Part shown: in pieces, positions 53,155 through 62,129 of the stretch
Layout of the letters: each line of letters starts with the position of its first letter
How positions within the stretch are numbered: position 1 is the first letter of the stretch
DNA from: Nodosilinea nodulosa PCC 7104
GTDB taxonomy: Bacteria > Cyanobacteriota > Cyanobacteriia > Phormidesmidales > Phormidesmidaceae
Length of the DNA: 64,000 bases
Direction: 5' to 3'
Assembly: GCF_000309385.1 (NCBI RefSeq)
Contig: NZ_JH976537.1
Location: 1,197,425 to 1,261,424, forward strand
Position numbers and translations under genes: made by a program
Notes under the pieces: model-generated
What the model was told of the DNA's origin: nothing
The model's input: only the letters and a program-made list of their open reading frames with translations
Databases searched by the model: none

Positions 53155-53572
53155 CGCAGCCATTCGAGATCGGGTTAGATCTCAGGCCAATTATCAATGT
53201 GGATACTGTCGTAGCCTGCAAAAGTATGTTTTGGGTGCTTTAGAAATTGAACATATTATTCCTAAGGCGGCGGGTGGTTCTGATGAAGAGGAAAATTTAT
53301 GGTTGGCCTGTCGCCTATGCAACTCCTACAAAGGCATTCAGACTCAAGCCAAAGACCCGATCACTGACCGTACGGTAAAACTTTTTAATCCACGTTTGCA
53401 GAACTGGGCACAGCATTTTCACTGGACAGATGGTGGCATTTCGATTGAAGGATTAACTGATGTGGGACGTGCCAGTGTGATGGCCTTACAACTCAACAAT
53501 CCCTACGCCGTTACAGTTAGGCAAGCCTGGATTTCTGCGGGATGGCACCCCCCTGATGCCTCTTCTAACTAA
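53141..53572 (+). CDS. HNH endonuclease-like protein
   Basis: A 143-aa protein of the HNH fold: zinc-type YQCGYCRSLQ, the core LEIEHIIPKAAGGSDEEENL, and WLACRLCNSYKG, giving two CxxC pairs and the His-Asn region. It probably cuts or binds DNA or RNA. Starts at GTG 53141 inside the end of the RHH-like gene. It might be a toxin-like partner of that protein. No phage or restriction genes lie nearby. Confidence 0.88.
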   Translation: MSQINAAIRDRVRSQANYQCGYCRSLQKYVLGALEIEHIIPKAAGGSDEEENLWLACRLCNSYKGIQTQAKDPITDRTVKLFNPRLQNWAQHFHWTDGGISIEGLTDVGRASVMALQLNNPYAVTVRQAWISAGWHPPDASSN

Positions 53573-53592
53573 TACTTTTATAGGAACCCTCC

Positions 53593-55104
53593 ATGATTAT
53601 TGACGACCAACACTACGACGTGATCATTGTCGGCACTGGAGCCGGGGGCGGCACGCTGGCCCGCAAGCTGGCTGCGTCAGGAAAGCGGATTTTGCTGCTG
53701 GAGCGCGGCGACGCCATGCCCCTGGAGGAGCAGAACATCAGCGATGTGGACATCTTTCAAAAGCAGCGCTACCACGCCCCGGAGCAGTGGTACGACGGCG
53801 ACGGCGAGCCGTTTACGCCCCAGATGAAGTACGCGATCGGCGGTAACACCAAGATTTACGGGGCAGCGCTCCAGCGGATGCGGGAGCGAGACTTTGAAAC
53901 GGTGAACCACCAGGACGGGATTTCGCCCGAGTGGTGTCTTAAGTATGCCGATCTGGAGCCCTACTACACCGAGGCGGAGGCGCTGTACCAGGTGCACGGC
54001 CAGGCCGGGGTTGACCCTACGGAACCCTCGCGCAGTGGAGATTATCCCTACCCGGCGGTGGACCATGACCCGACGATTCAGCCTGTGGTGGAGGGGATTG
54101 CTAAGCAGGGGTGCCATCCCTACCCGCTGCCCATGTCGCTATCGCTGCGGGACGATGACCCCACGGGGGATGCAGAGGTTTTCGGCGTCAACCCGGCACT
54201 GGATTTTGGCAATGTTACCCTCAAGACTTCGGCCAGGGTGACGGGCATTCTCACCAATCCGACGGGCACGGCGGCTAGGGCGGTGCAGGCGGAGGTCAAT
54301 GGGCAGCCCTACATCTTTATGGCCGACATAATCGTGCTGGCCTGCGGGGCGATCAACTCGGCGGTGCTGCTGTTGCAGTCAGCCAATGAGAAGCATCCCC
54401 ACGGGTTGGCCAACAGCTCTGACCAGGTAGGCCGCAACCTGATGAAAATTAACATGAGTTCGATTGTGGAGGTGACGGCCCAGCCTAACTCCGGCAAGTT
54501 TCCGCGATCGGTGGGCATCAATGACTACTACTGGGGCAGCGACCAGTTTGACTACCCCATGGGCCACATTCAAAACATGGGCGGCGTGCTGCAGGATGCC
54601 ATCTTTGCCGAGTCGCCGCCGGTGCTCTCGCTGATTACTAAGTTCATGCCCAACTTTGGGCTGAAGCAGCTGGCGACGCGATCGATCGCCTGGTGGACCA
54701 TGACCGAGGTGCTGCCCGACCCCAAAAACCGAGTGGAAGTGAAGGGCGACAAGCTTACCATCCACTTTGCCGCCAACAACGCCGAGGCCCACGATCGCCT
54801 CGTGTACCGCTGGCTGGACCTGCTTAAGGCGGTGGAAAAAGACAGCAGCTTGTTTTCGCGATCGGGCATGCACCCGCGCGGGGAGGTGCCCCTGCCGGTG
54901 ATGGCAAACCAGTGCGGCACTTGCCGCATGGGCAGTGACCCGGCGACCTCGGTGCTGGATATTAACTGTCGCGCCCACGAGCTGGACAACCTCTACGTGG
55001 TCGACAGCAGCTTCTTTCCCTCCAGCGCCAGCGTGGGGCCTGCCCTGACGGTAATTGCTAACGCCCTGCGGGTGGGCGACCATCTGCTAGAGCGGCTGAA
55101 GTAG
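53593..55104 (+). CDS. GMC-family oxidoreductase
   Basis: A 503-aa FAD-dependent oxidoreductase. The dinucleotide-binding motif is VIIVGTGAGGGTLARKLAAS at the N-terminus. Then the GMC signature around YAIGGNTKIYGAALQRMRE, a second motif LACGAINSAVLLLQS, and a C-terminal active-site part with CGTCRMGSDPATSVLD and VDSSFFPSSASVGPALTVIA. It oxidises an alcohol or sugar; substrate unknown. No signal peptide. 21 bp after the HNH gene, possibly read-through only. Confidence 0.92.
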   Translation: MIIDDQHYDVIIVGTGAGGGTLARKLAASGKRILLLERGDAMPLEEQNISDVDIFQKQRYHAPEQWYDGDGEPFTPQMKYAIGGNTKIYGAALQRMRERDFETVNHQDGISPEWCLKYADLEPYYTEAEALYQVHGQAGVDPTEPSRSGDYPYPAVDHDPTIQPVVEGIAKQGCHPYPLPMSLSLRDDDPTGDAEVFGVNPALDFGNVTLKTSARVTGILTNPTGTAARAVQAEVNGQPYIFMADIIVLACGAINSAVLLLQSANEKHPHGLANSSDQVGRNLMKINMSSIVEVTAQPNSGKFPRSVGINDYYWGSDQFDYPMGHIQNMGGVLQDAIFAESPPVLSLITKFMPNFGLKQLATRSIAWWTMTEVLPDPKNRVEVKGDKLTIHFAANNAEAHDRLVYRWLDLLKAVEKDSSLFSRSGMHPRGEVPLPVMANQCGTCRMGSDPATSVLDINCRAHELDNLYVVDSSFFPSSASVGPALTVIANALRVGDHLLERLK

Positions 55105-55499
55105 ATGGCCGGGGGATGGGGCAGCGGCGGCAGCGCGATCGCTCCGTGAATAGTCTCCGCTAATCGGTGCCGCCTTTGAGGGTTAAAACCACCCATTCTC
55201 TGGCAGAGGCAGCCCAAACCGCGGTGGTAATATCTACCCTTTGAGGGAGCGCGTCTATGACTAACCCTGGCCCATGGGAGATGTCAATTCAAAGGAATTT
55301 GACAACACTATAGAGGCTCACAAGCCCTCCTAGGCGAGCTGGAATGAAATTTTGAGATTTCATCGATACTTGCCCCATACCTTTTCTAAAGCTGCTTTGG
55401 CTACGTCCGCGGGCTGCACTGTTCGTGTTGCGAAACAGCTGAAATAATTGCTTTTGAGCGGGTAAAGGGGGGCACTGTCATTACTAAAAAGGCCACGCG
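55105..55499. other. Intergenic region with palindrome
   Basis: 395 bp without a gene between the GMC oxidoreductase and the lipoprotein. It holds the palindrome at 55282-55304, listed separately. Nothing else was identified. Confidence 0.4.
55282..55304. promoter_or_regulatory. Near-perfect palindrome, candidate operator
   Basis: TGTCAATTC-AAAG-GAATTTGACA with arms differing by one base. It lies about 195 bp upstream of the lipoprotein start. The right arm supplies a TTGACA -35-like box without a clear -10. Confidence 0.35.
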
Positions 55500-56099
55500 A
55501 TGAAATTACGCATAGCTCGTCCAAAACACTTTATTCCTCTGTCTCTGCTACTAATTGTGCTGCCATTGGGGGCCTGCCGGGTTGAGCAAGAAGAAGCCGG
55601 CAGTCTGCCCGATGTGGATGTTGCGGTAGAACCCGGCAGCCTGCCCGAATATGATGTTCAGGGGCCAGATGTCAATGTTGGCGTCACAGAACGGACGGTT
55701 ACGGTTCCTAAGGTGGTCGTAGTTCAAGAAGAGCAGACTGTCAACGTTCCCTACATCGACGTCAACGTGCCCGGTGCAGATCGAGTTGAGCGCACCATTA
55801 CGCCGGAGGTTGAAGTTCCGTCCGGCGGCTACGATCTGACCGTCCAGGGAGTCTACGCCGTTAACAACGAACTTTGGGTTGTCTCTCAGCTAGAGCAAGT
55901 AGATGCCAATGCTCCTTCAGAACCTGTGCGAGTTTCCGATCGCGTTGTGCTGAACGCGCCGGACATGCCGGTACGCCACTTTGTGATCGGCGATCGCCCC
56001 AACGGGAGCTTTAACGAGCAGTACACCTTTATCAACAGCCGTGAGGAAATTGCTTCTCAGCTGAATGATGGTCGTCAGCTTTACGAAAGCACTACCTAA
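55500..56099 (+). CDS. Putative lipoprotein
   Basis: A 199-aa protein with a basic start, a hydrophobic signal of about 16 residues and lipobox LPLGAC, so the mature protein begins at Cys26 or so. The mature N-terminus repeats a GSLP(D/E)xDV motif twice and is rich in Val-containing strands (VDVAVEPGS, VNVGVTERTVTVPKVVVV). The C-terminal part looks globular. No named domain recognised. Probably a periplasmic or outer-membrane-associated lipoprotein. A hypothetical cyanobacterial protein. Confidence 0.75.
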   Translation: MKLRIARPKHFIPLSLLLIVLPLGACRVEQEEAGSLPDVDVAVEPGSLPEYDVQGPDVNVGVTERTVTVPKVVVVQEEQTVNVPYIDVNVPGADRVERTITPEVEVPSGGYDLTVQGVYAVNNELWVVSQLEQVDANAPSEPVRVSDRVVLNAPDMPVRHFVIGDRPNGSFNEQYTFINSREEIASQLNDGRQLYESTT

Positions 56100-56171
56100 A
56101 GCAACCCAGGAGATGAGCCACGGCCACTGGTGAGAATTGGGGCTGTGGTCAGGTCGCGGTGATCAGGCGAT

Positions 56172-56885
56172 CTAGGTAATCAGAGTGACGAGGCCGGTAT
56201 CGAGGTCGTAGCGGGCACCGACCACCTGGAGCTGACCCGACTGCTGGCGATCGCGAATTAGCTGCGATCGCATTACCTGCTCTACCTGGTAGCGCACGTT
56301 GGCCGATACCGCGTTATCCACCTCATCTCCCGGCATCCCCTTCACCTGCTTTACCGCAGGCAAAATGGCCTCCACAAAGGTGCCAATTTCTCCGGGCAGA
56401 GGGCCATTTTCCACAGCGGCGGTGACGGCCCCGCAGCGCTCGTGGCCCAAGATCATCAGCAGCGGCGTACCCAGCAGCTCCACAGCATATTCGATACTGC
56501 CGACGACTTCTGGGGTGGCAATATTACCGGCCACCCGCACGTCAAAGATATCGCCCAGGCCTTGGTCAAAGACGATCTCAGCGGCCACCCGCGAGTCGGC
56601 ACAGCTGAGCACCGTGGCAAAGGGGTGCTGCCCCTGGGCCAGCTCCAGCACGCGACCCTCCGACTGGTCGGGGTGCTGCGGGTCGTGTCGGGTAAACCGC
56701 TGGTTTCCGGCCAGAAGACGATCTAGCGCCGCCTCGGGACTAAGGGAGCTGGAGGCAGGAACTGAACCCGCCGCCGCTGATTTTGTTGCCTCCAGCAGCG
56801 GACCGACGGTGGCCAAACCCAGTGCACTGTACCAGCCCAATCTCAGCAGATGGCGGCGATCGATGCTCCTGTTGCTGTAATCCAT
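56172..56885 (-). CDS. Tat-exported beta-carbonic anhydrase
   Basis: This 237-aa zinc enzyme interconverts CO2 and bicarbonate. A twin-arginine signal DRRHLLRLGWYSALGLATVG begins at residue 9, then a beta-CA domain with zinc/Asp-Arg motif VLSCADSRVAAE and HERCGAV (ligands Cys, His, Cys). The ATG at 56885 has GAGG upstream and keeps the Tat signal at the start; the frame reaches 56945. It lies 43 bp after sbtB on the same strand, suggesting a periplasmic CA co-expressed with bicarbonate import. Confidence 0.92.
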   Translation of the reverse strand: MDYSNRSIDRRHLLRLGWYSALGLATVGPLLEATKSAAAGSVPASSSLSPEAALDRLLAGNQRFTRHDPQHPDQSEGRVLELAQGQHPFATVLSCADSRVAAEIVFDQGLGDIFDVRVAGNIATPEVVGSIEYAVELLGTPLLMILGHERCGAVTAAVENGPLPGEIGTFVEAILPAVKQVKGMPGDEVDNAVSANVRYQVEQVMRSQLIRDRQQSGQLQVVGARYDLDTGLVTLIT

Positions 56886-56928
56886 AACCCCATTCCTCAA
56901 ATAAATCCGGTTGGCTAAATCCTGTTTC

Positions 56929-57240
56929 TTACAGTGACGCGACACATTTCACAGAGCGGATCTCCATCACATCGGAGATGTAGCAGGTGCCGCCAAATTT
57001 ATTTAGCAGCGGGCGCACATTCTCAGCCACGGTTTTGATCTGCTCGGGCATACAAAACGCAATGATATAGACGTTGTCTCCCATCGTCATATCGAGGTCC
57101 TCGCTGCTTCCCCGCAGTCCTTCACCTTCCACGTTGCGAATCACCGCGTGGCCATGAACCCCTGATTTTTTTAATGAGTCTAAAATCTTGGCCAGCTCAA
57201 AGGAGTTGGCAATAATCTCAATCTTTTTAACAAGGTGCAT
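56929..57240 (-). CDS. sbtB: SbtB PII-like carbon regulator
   Basis: A 103-aa PII-like trimer that binds cAMP and other adenine nucleotides and gates SbtA. Family traits: MHLVKKIEIIANSFELAKIL, the SGVHGHAVIRNVEGEGLRGS loop and VYIIAFCMPEQIKTVAENV. The C-terminus ends at RSVKCVASL, without the CGPEGC redox loop described for some SbtB proteins. The ATG at 57240 is 4 bp after the sbtA stop. Confidence 0.94.
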   Translation of the reverse strand: MHLVKKIEIIANSFELAKILDSLKKSGVHGHAVIRNVEGEGLRGSSEDLDMTMGDNVYIIAFCMPEQIKTVAENVRPLLNKFGGTCYISDVMEIRSVKCVASL

Positions 57241-57244
57241 GGGC

Positions 57245-58213
57245 CTAGCTCCATAACAGATTAATGCCGTACAGATAAAGCGGAATGCCAACAATAATGT
57301 TGAACGGAAACGTCACCGCTAGAGCTGTAGAAACGTACAGGCTGGGGTTGGCTTCGGGTACGGTGAGCCGCATGGCCGCTGGAACCGCAATGTAGGAGGC
57401 GCTGGCGCAGAGTACCGCAAATAGAAGAGCGTCGCCCTGGGGCATATTGATTGCTCTGGCAATCAGTAACCCAATACCTGCATTGAGGATTGGGATCAGT
57501 ATGGCAAAGGAAATTAGGAAAACTCCGGTTTTTTGCAAGTCTTTAATTCTCTTGGCGGCCACCAGCCCCATATCCAGCAAAAAGAAGGTCAGGACGCCGT
57601 AAAACATGTCCTGGGTAAAGGGCGATAGCACCTCCCAACCGTGCTCTCCGGTGAGCACACCAATAATTAAGCTGCCGACCAGCAAAAAGACCGAGCTGTT
57701 CAGAAAGGCATCGCGCAGCACCTCGGGCCAGGAAAATTCTCGTTTTTCATCCTTAGAGAAGAAGTTGACTAAAATTAGTCCCACAATAATGGCCGGAGAC
57801 TCCATCAGCGCCAAGGCCGCCACCATAAAGCCATCAAAGGGCATGCCCAGTTCGGTCAAAAAGGCGCTGGCGGTGATGAAGGTAACGGCGCTAATGGAGC
57901 CGTAGGTGGCGGCGATCGCGGCTGAGTCGTAGGTATCGAGCCGGAGCCGCAGAATAAAGTAGGTGTACAGGGGCACCGCGCAGGCCATCGCGATCGCGGC
58001 CACCAGCGTCAAAACCACCTGTTGGTTAATGCCGCTTTTAGTCAGCTCGACGCCGCCCTTAAATCCGATCGCCAGCAGCAAATAAAGGGAAAATAGCTTA
58101 GGAATCGGCGGCGGAATTTCTAAATCAGATTTAACCAGAACCGCTGTCATTCCCAAAAAGAAAAACAGCACCGGAGGGTTCAAAATATTGGACACGATCA
58201 AATTGGCATTCAT
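57245..58213 (-). CDS. sbtA: Sodium-dependent bicarbonate transporter SbtA
   Basis: A 322-aa high-affinity Na+/HCO3- symporter in the plasma membrane. Ten hydrophobic helices in two inverted halves; typical parts are the FFLGMTAVLVKSDLEIPPPI start, AIGFKGGVELTKSG, TYGSISAVTFITASAFL and CASASYIAVPAAMRLTVPEA. GAGGG lies six bases before the ATG at 58213, preferred over the GTG at 58219. First gene of the sbtA-sbtB-CA operon, probably induced at low inorganic carbon. Confidence 0.96.
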   Translation of the reverse strand: MNANLIVSNILNPPVLFFFLGMTAVLVKSDLEIPPPIPKLFSLYLLLAIGFKGGVELTKSGINQQVVLTLVAAIAMACAVPLYTYFILRLRLDTYDSAAIAATYGSISAVTFITASAFLTELGMPFDGFMVAALALMESPAIIVGLILVNFFSKDEKREFSWPEVLRDAFLNSSVFLLVGSLIIGVLTGEHGWEVLSPFTQDMFYGVLTFFLLDMGLVAAKRIKDLQKTGVFLISFAILIPILNAGIGLLIARAINMPQGDALLFAVLCASASYIAVPAAMRLTVPEANPSLYVSTALAVTFPFNIIVGIPLYLYGINLLWS

Positions 58214-58393
58214 GTCCACCCCTCACAACCCAAATATCGGCAAAAATTAAAGAAACGTTGCATGTTGCCAGCCGCTATTATCCTATGCTCATGATTTATC
58301 GCGTCGGATCTCCCTATGTCAATGATTTCGCCAAAATCTTTGCCGATGCTGCGGTGCCCAGAAGACCGTCAAATTAGTATTTTTCGCAACAAT

Positions 58394-58497
58394 TATAGAC
58401 ATAGTCACGTTGGTTAGGACACCCAGAAACCCTATGAACGTTCAAACGTTTGAACGTTCATAGGAGACCTGTCTTAACCAGACTGGCCACAGCTATA
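58394..58497. repeat. 104-bp palindromic element
   Basis: Full-length copy with TATAG/CTATA ends and the core GAACGTTCAAACGTTTGAAC intact. It lies between sbtA and the HCP gene. Confidence 0.85.
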
Positions 58498-58522
58498 AAC
58501 CAATAAACGTCCAATAAACAAT

Positions 58523-58550
58523 AGGAGCTAACCCCTAAGGGCTAACTCCT
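58523..58550 (-). terminator. Weak hairpin downstream of HCP gene
   Basis: AGGAG...CTCCT stem around CCCCTAAGGG, with two mismatches. Minus-strand sequence after it is AT-rich but not a clear U-run. Possible terminator of the carotenoid protein gene. Confidence 0.3.
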
Positions 58551-58635
58551 AAAAGCTTCAGATCTGATCAGAACCGTCGGTTAACCAGTGCCTACTTTCG
58601 GAACCTGTTTCCGGGGTCCGTTTCTGGGCCTGCCC

Positions 58636-59106
58636 TTAACCAAGCGTGACTTTCTTCAGACCCATCTGGGCAACAGCGTTGCGGGTAAAGTTAATCCGCT
58701 GCTCAAAATCCAGCGCTTTGATCTGGCTGACAAAGGCCTCGGTGTGATCGGGTAAAGTGTAGTCATTGGGGACGTTAACAATGTTGCCCGCCTCCATACC
58801 CTGGGCCAGCAGCAGCCAAAACTCTAGCTTAGCCGAAGGGCTTAGGGCGCCGTACTCTTTGCTCAAGTCCGTATCGGCCCGGTTGGCGATATCGCGCTGG
58901 GCCTGAAGCTGGCCGTCCTGAGGCAGGACGGCAACCTGGTTGTACAGAACCTGCCCAAGGCTCTCGGTGCTGTAGCCGGGGTTGGGCGTGAGCTGGTCTT
59001 TGATGTCCAGGTAGCCGTACCACAGCAGGCCTAGCTGAGTATCGGCGTCGAAGGTTTCAAACTGCTTGAGCGGTTCTTTAACAGCGTCTAGGGTTACGTA
59101 GGTCAT
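58636..59106 (-). CDS. hcp: Helical carotenoid protein (OCP N-terminal domain)
   Basis: A 156-aa all-helical carotenoid-binding domain homologous to the N-terminal half of the orange carotenoid protein, without the C-terminal regulatory half. The aromatic carotenoid contacts appear in TQLGLLWYGYLDIKDQL (Trp29, Tyr30, Tyr32) and LEFWLLLAQGMEAG. HCPs quench singlet oxygen or phycobilisome energy. AGGAGG stands seven bases before the ATG at 59106; the longer frame to 59214 is non-coding. No CTD homolog or ketolase is in the window. Confidence 0.9.
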   Translation of the reverse strand: MTYVTLDAVKEPLKQFETFDADTQLGLLWYGYLDIKDQLTPNPGYSTESLGQVLYNQVAVLPQDGQLQAQRDIANRADTDLSKEYGALSPSAKLEFWLLLAQGMEAGNIVNVPNDYTLPDHTEAFVSQIKALDFEQRINFTRNAVAQMGLKKVTLG

Positions 59107-59344
59107 GGGGACCTCCTGAATATGCGTCTCACGCTGCGCCCTGCCCGCAGGCTTCAACTCCGTGCGGGAACCGGGACTGCAACGCTTCTTTACAAAGCTT
59201 AACGACCCCGACAAAGGCTGTAGTCCGCCAGAAGGGGTAATCCCAAAATCCTCGCTGGGGGGAGTGACAGGGCAACCACAGGGTTATCCAGAGGGCCAGC
59301 CATCTACCGGGAACCGTCGAAACGGACCTATCGCAAGCCAGCTC

Positions 59345-60031
59345 CTAGACCGCTACCGCAGCGTCGTACTGAAGCGCCAGGGTGCTGAGCACCGCCTCAG
59401 TAAAGCCCGTCCAGCCGATGATGCCATCCTGGGCGCGCACCATCTCCAGGGTGGCCTGCTTGAATTCGGGAAAGTAGCTTTCGGTAGCGTCTTCCACCAG
59501 CAGGCACTCGTAGCCGCGATCGTTGGCTTCGCGCATGGTGGTCTGCACGCAGACCTCGGTGGTAACGCCGGTAATAATCAGGTGGGTAATGCCCTGGGCC
59601 TTGAGGTAGGCCTCTAGCTCGGTGGCGTAGAAGGCCCCCTTGCCGGGTTTGGGAATCACCACTTCATCGGGCAGCGGCGCGAGTTCGGGGATGATGCCGT
59701 TGCCCGGTTCCCCCAGCACCAGGATGCGCCCCATGGGGCCGCGATCGCCAATTTTGAGGCTGCTAGAGCCGCGATCGCGCTTCGAGGGCGGGCAGTCGGA
59801 CAGGTCGGGCAAATGCCCCTCCACCGTCTGAAAAATCGGCAGTCCGTAGCGGCGAAAGGCCTGCTGAAGGGCCTGAACATTGGGGATGATCGATCGCAGC
59901 AGGCCGACATCGTTGCCCAGGGCATCGCCAAAGCCGCCGGGCTCGATGAAGTCGCGCTGCATGTCGATGATGATCAGGGCCAGGCCGGTGCTGGGGAGGG
60001 GGTAGGGGTAGGGGTTGGCGGGGATGGTCAT
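59345..60031 (-). CDS. Biuret-amidohydrolase-like cysteine hydrolase, copy 1
   Basis: A 228-aa isochorismatase-fold enzyme. Catalytic residues: Asp in [16 protein letters not shown], Lys in [16 protein letters not shown] and Cys in [20 protein letters not shown]. The TTxVCV(H/Q)[15 protein letters not shown] stretch is typical of biuret amidohydrolase and related ureide amidases. The ATG at 60031 directly follows an octamer GGATGGGT tract (no Shine-Dalgarno). It is the last gene of a leftward operon with a cupin, an ABC ATPase, a second such hydrolase and an ABC permease. Confidence 0.88.
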   Translation of the reverse strand: MTIPANPYPYPLPSTGLALIIIDMQRDFIEPGGFGDALGNDVGLLRSIIPNVQALQQAFRRYGLPIFQTVEGHLPDLSDCPPSKRDRGSSSLKIGDRGPMGRILVLGEPGNGIIPELAPLPDEVVIPKPGKGAFYATELEAYLKAQGITHLIITGVTTEVCVQTTMREANDRGYECLLVEDATESYFPEFKQATLEMVRAQDGIIGWTGFTEAVLSTLALQYDAAVAV

Positions 60032-60079
60032 GGTGGATGGGTGGATGGGTGGATGGGTAGGTGGGGGGGCGAGTAATCT
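60032..60079. repeat. GGATGGGT octamer tract
   Basis: On the plus strand GGATGGGT is repeated three times and followed by G-runs. As leader of the leftward gene it reads CCCATCCACCCATCCACC, G-free, up to the ATG. Confidence 0.7.
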
Positions 60080-60089
60080 ATTGGGCTGG

Positions 60090-60446
60090 TTATTCTTCGA
60101 TCTGGACGGGTTTGGCCCAGATGGCCAGGACGATGCAGCCCTCGGGGCTGCTGACGGTGTGGCGGGTGCCCGGCGGGTTGACCACCAGGGTGCCGGCGGT
60201 GTAGGTGCCGTTGTCATCGGTCTGGGAGCCGGAGAGCACCAGGATGTGCTCGAAGCCGGGGTGGCGATGGTAGGGAACGGACGCGCCAGGCTGGTAGCGC
60301 AGCAGGGCGGCAGCAGCCCCGTCGGGTTCGGGGGGGTAGAGGCGGTAGATATCCACACCGGAGCGGAAGGGTTCCCAGGCCAGATCGTCGGCCTTGGCCA
60401 AGATCTGCCACAGTTCGGGAAAAACCAGGGATTGAATCGTTTGCAT
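60090..60446 (-). CDS. Single-domain cupin
   Basis: A 118-aa cupin barrel. Metal motif [17 protein letters not shown] and second motif [18 protein letters not shown]. ChrR-type cupins of this size bind a metal and a small ligand and may sense or modify the transported compound. It lies 5 bp before the ABC ATPase stop in the same operon; ATG at 60446 four bases after it. Confidence 0.85.
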   Translation of the reverse strand: MQTIQSLVFPELWQILAKADDLAWEPFRSGVDIYRLYPPEPDGAAAALLRYQPGASVPYHRHPGFEHILVLSGSQTDDNGTYTAGTLVVNPPGTRHTVSSPEGCIVLAIWAKPVQIEE

Positions 60447-60450
60447 AGGG

Positions 60451-61992
60451 TTAGTGTCCAGCCATTTTCTGGCCCAGGGTTTTGATGTCGGCGCTGGCCG
60501 TGGGGCTTTCGTAGACTAGCTCGCCGTCGCTGATGACAAAAATGCGATCGCTCAGCTTCAGCAGCTCGTCCAGGTCTTCGCTGACCAGCAGCACCGCCAC
60601 GCCGCGATTGCGGGCGGCCAGAATCTGGCTGTGAATGTAGTCCACCGCCGAGAAATCGAGGCCAAAGCAGGGGTTGGCGGCAATCAGCAGGTTGATGTCT
60701 GTGGAGGACAGCTCGCGGGCCAGCACGGTGCGCTGCACGTTGCCCCCTGAAAGGTTGCCCACGGGCGTATCCACCGACGGCGTTTTGACCGAAAACACCT
60801 TCACCAGCTCCTCCGCCATGCGGCGAATATTGAGCAAGCTGAGCAGCCCGCGCTTGGCCTGGGGCGGCTTGTCGAAGGTGCGCAGGGCCATGTTTTCGGC
60901 CACGCTCATGTGGGGCACGCAGGCGTTGCGCAGGGGTTCTTCGGGCAGGGTGTAAACCTGGTGCCGGGCCATTTCCCTGCGGGTGGACTGGTAGGGTTCG
61001 CCATTGACCAAAATCTCGCCGCTGTGGCGGGGCCGCTGCCCGGCCAGCACCTCCACCAGCTCCCGCTGGCCGTTGCCCGAGACCCCGGCAATGCCGACAA
61101 TTTCGCCAGTGCTGACAACCAGGCTGGCGCTGCGCACGGCGGGCAGGCCATTGTCGCGATCGGCGCAGAGGTTCCGCAGCTCCAGAACCGGGCGCATGTC
61201 CGTCACGGTAACTTTCTCGACCGGGGTGGCCTCTTTCTTTTCGCCCAGCATCATGTGGGCCATGGCGTCTACGGTCAGGTCGCGCACGTAGCCGTGGCCC
61301 GCCAGCTGACCCTTGCGCAGCACCGTCACCTCGTCGGTGAAGGCCATCACCTCGCGAAACTTGTGGGAGATCATCAGCACGCTGAGGTGCCCGGCGGTGA
61401 CCTCTTCCCGCAGCAGGCCCAGCACCTCGTCGGCTTCGTCGGGGGTGAGCACCGAGGTCGGCTCGTCGAGAATCAGCACCCGACTGTTGAGGTAGAGCTG
61501 CTTGAGAATTTCGAGCTTTTGCTTTTGCCCCGCCGCTAGCTGGGCGATCGGGGTGCGCAGGTCGATCTGAAAGGGCGAGGTGGCCATAAAGGCGTCGAGG
61601 CGATCGTACTCGGCCTTCCAGTTAATCCACTGGGGGCTGTCGTAGCGGGAGAGCACCAGGTTTTCGGCCACGGTCATGGCGGGCACCGAGGTGAAGTGCT
61701 GGTAGACCATGCCCAGGCCAAAGTGGTGGGCGTCCTTGGGGCTATCGATGGTGCGGGAGTGTTTGTCCACCAGCACATCCCCGGAGGTGGGCTTATAAAA
61801 GCCCATGATGCATTTCACCAGGGTGCTTTTGCCGGCCCCGTTTTCCCCCAGCAGGGCGTGAAAGCTGCCGGGGGTAACTTTAAGCGAAACCTGGTCGAGG
61901 GCGGTGAAGGTGCCAAAGCGCTTGGTCAGGTTGACGACCTCTAGCTCGGGCGGGGCGGGTTTGGTTTGAACGGCAACGGCGGTGGTTTCCAT
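60451..61992 (-). CDS. ABC transporter ATPase, two-domain (nucleoside/BMP type)
   Basis: A 513-aa ATPase with two ABC domains. First: Walker [10 protein letters not shown], signature [11 protein letters not shown], Walker [11 protein letters not shown]. Second: degenerate Walker [11 protein letters not shown] and signature [15 protein letters not shown] with degenerate Walker B. This RbsA/YufO pattern serves BMP-type uptake of nucleosides and related rings. The ATG at 61992 follows a G-free C-rich leader; the frame to 62310 is rejected because it runs into the next gene. Confidence 0.93.
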   Translation of the reverse strand: METTAVAVQTKPAPPELEVVNLTKRFGTFTALDQVSLKVTPGSFHALLGENGAGKSTLVKCIMGFYKPTSGDVLVDKHSRTIDSPKDAHHFGLGMVYQHFTSVPAMTVAENLVLSRYDSPQWINWKAEYDRLDAFMATSPFQIDLRTPIAQLAAGQKQKLEILKQLYLNSRVLILDEPTSVLTPDEADEVLGLLREEVTAGHLSVLMISHKFREVMAFTDEVTVLRKGQLAGHGYVRDLTVDAMAHMMLGEKKEATPVEKVTVTDMRPVLELRNLCADRDNGLPAVRSASLVVSTGEIVGIAGVSGNGQRELVEVLAGQRPRHSGEILVNGEPYQSTRREMARHQVYTLPEEPLRNACVPHMSVAENMALRTFDKPPQAKRGLLSLLNIRRMAEELVKVFSVKTPSVDTPVGNLSGGNVQRTVLARELSSTDINLLIAANPCFGLDFSAVDYIHSQILAARNRGVAVLLVSEDLDELLKLSDRIFVISDGELVYESPTASADIKTLGQKMAGH

Positions 61993-62100
61993 GGTGGGTA
62001 GGGGGTAGGGGATAGGGGAGGGGGCGTGGGGGCGTAGGGCGTTGGGGGGGAGTTGAGGATAGGGAGGTGGGGGGGTGGAGCAGCGGGTAGGGTGCACTCG
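61993..62100. repeat. G-rich/C-rich degenerate tract before ABC ATPase
   Basis: GGTGGGTAGGGGGTAGGGG-type units. In gene orientation the last 37 bases before the ATG contain no G and no ribosome binding site. On the template strand G-runs could form quadruplexes. Confidence 0.6.
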
Positions 62101-62129
62101 CGAAGCAGTGCACCGCCTGGGGTTTTTGC

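Noticed and set aside
60032-60358. N-terminal extension of the hydrolase at 59345
   Set aside because: Translated repeats (HPPIHPS) and overlap with the cupin gene show it is non-coding in this frame.
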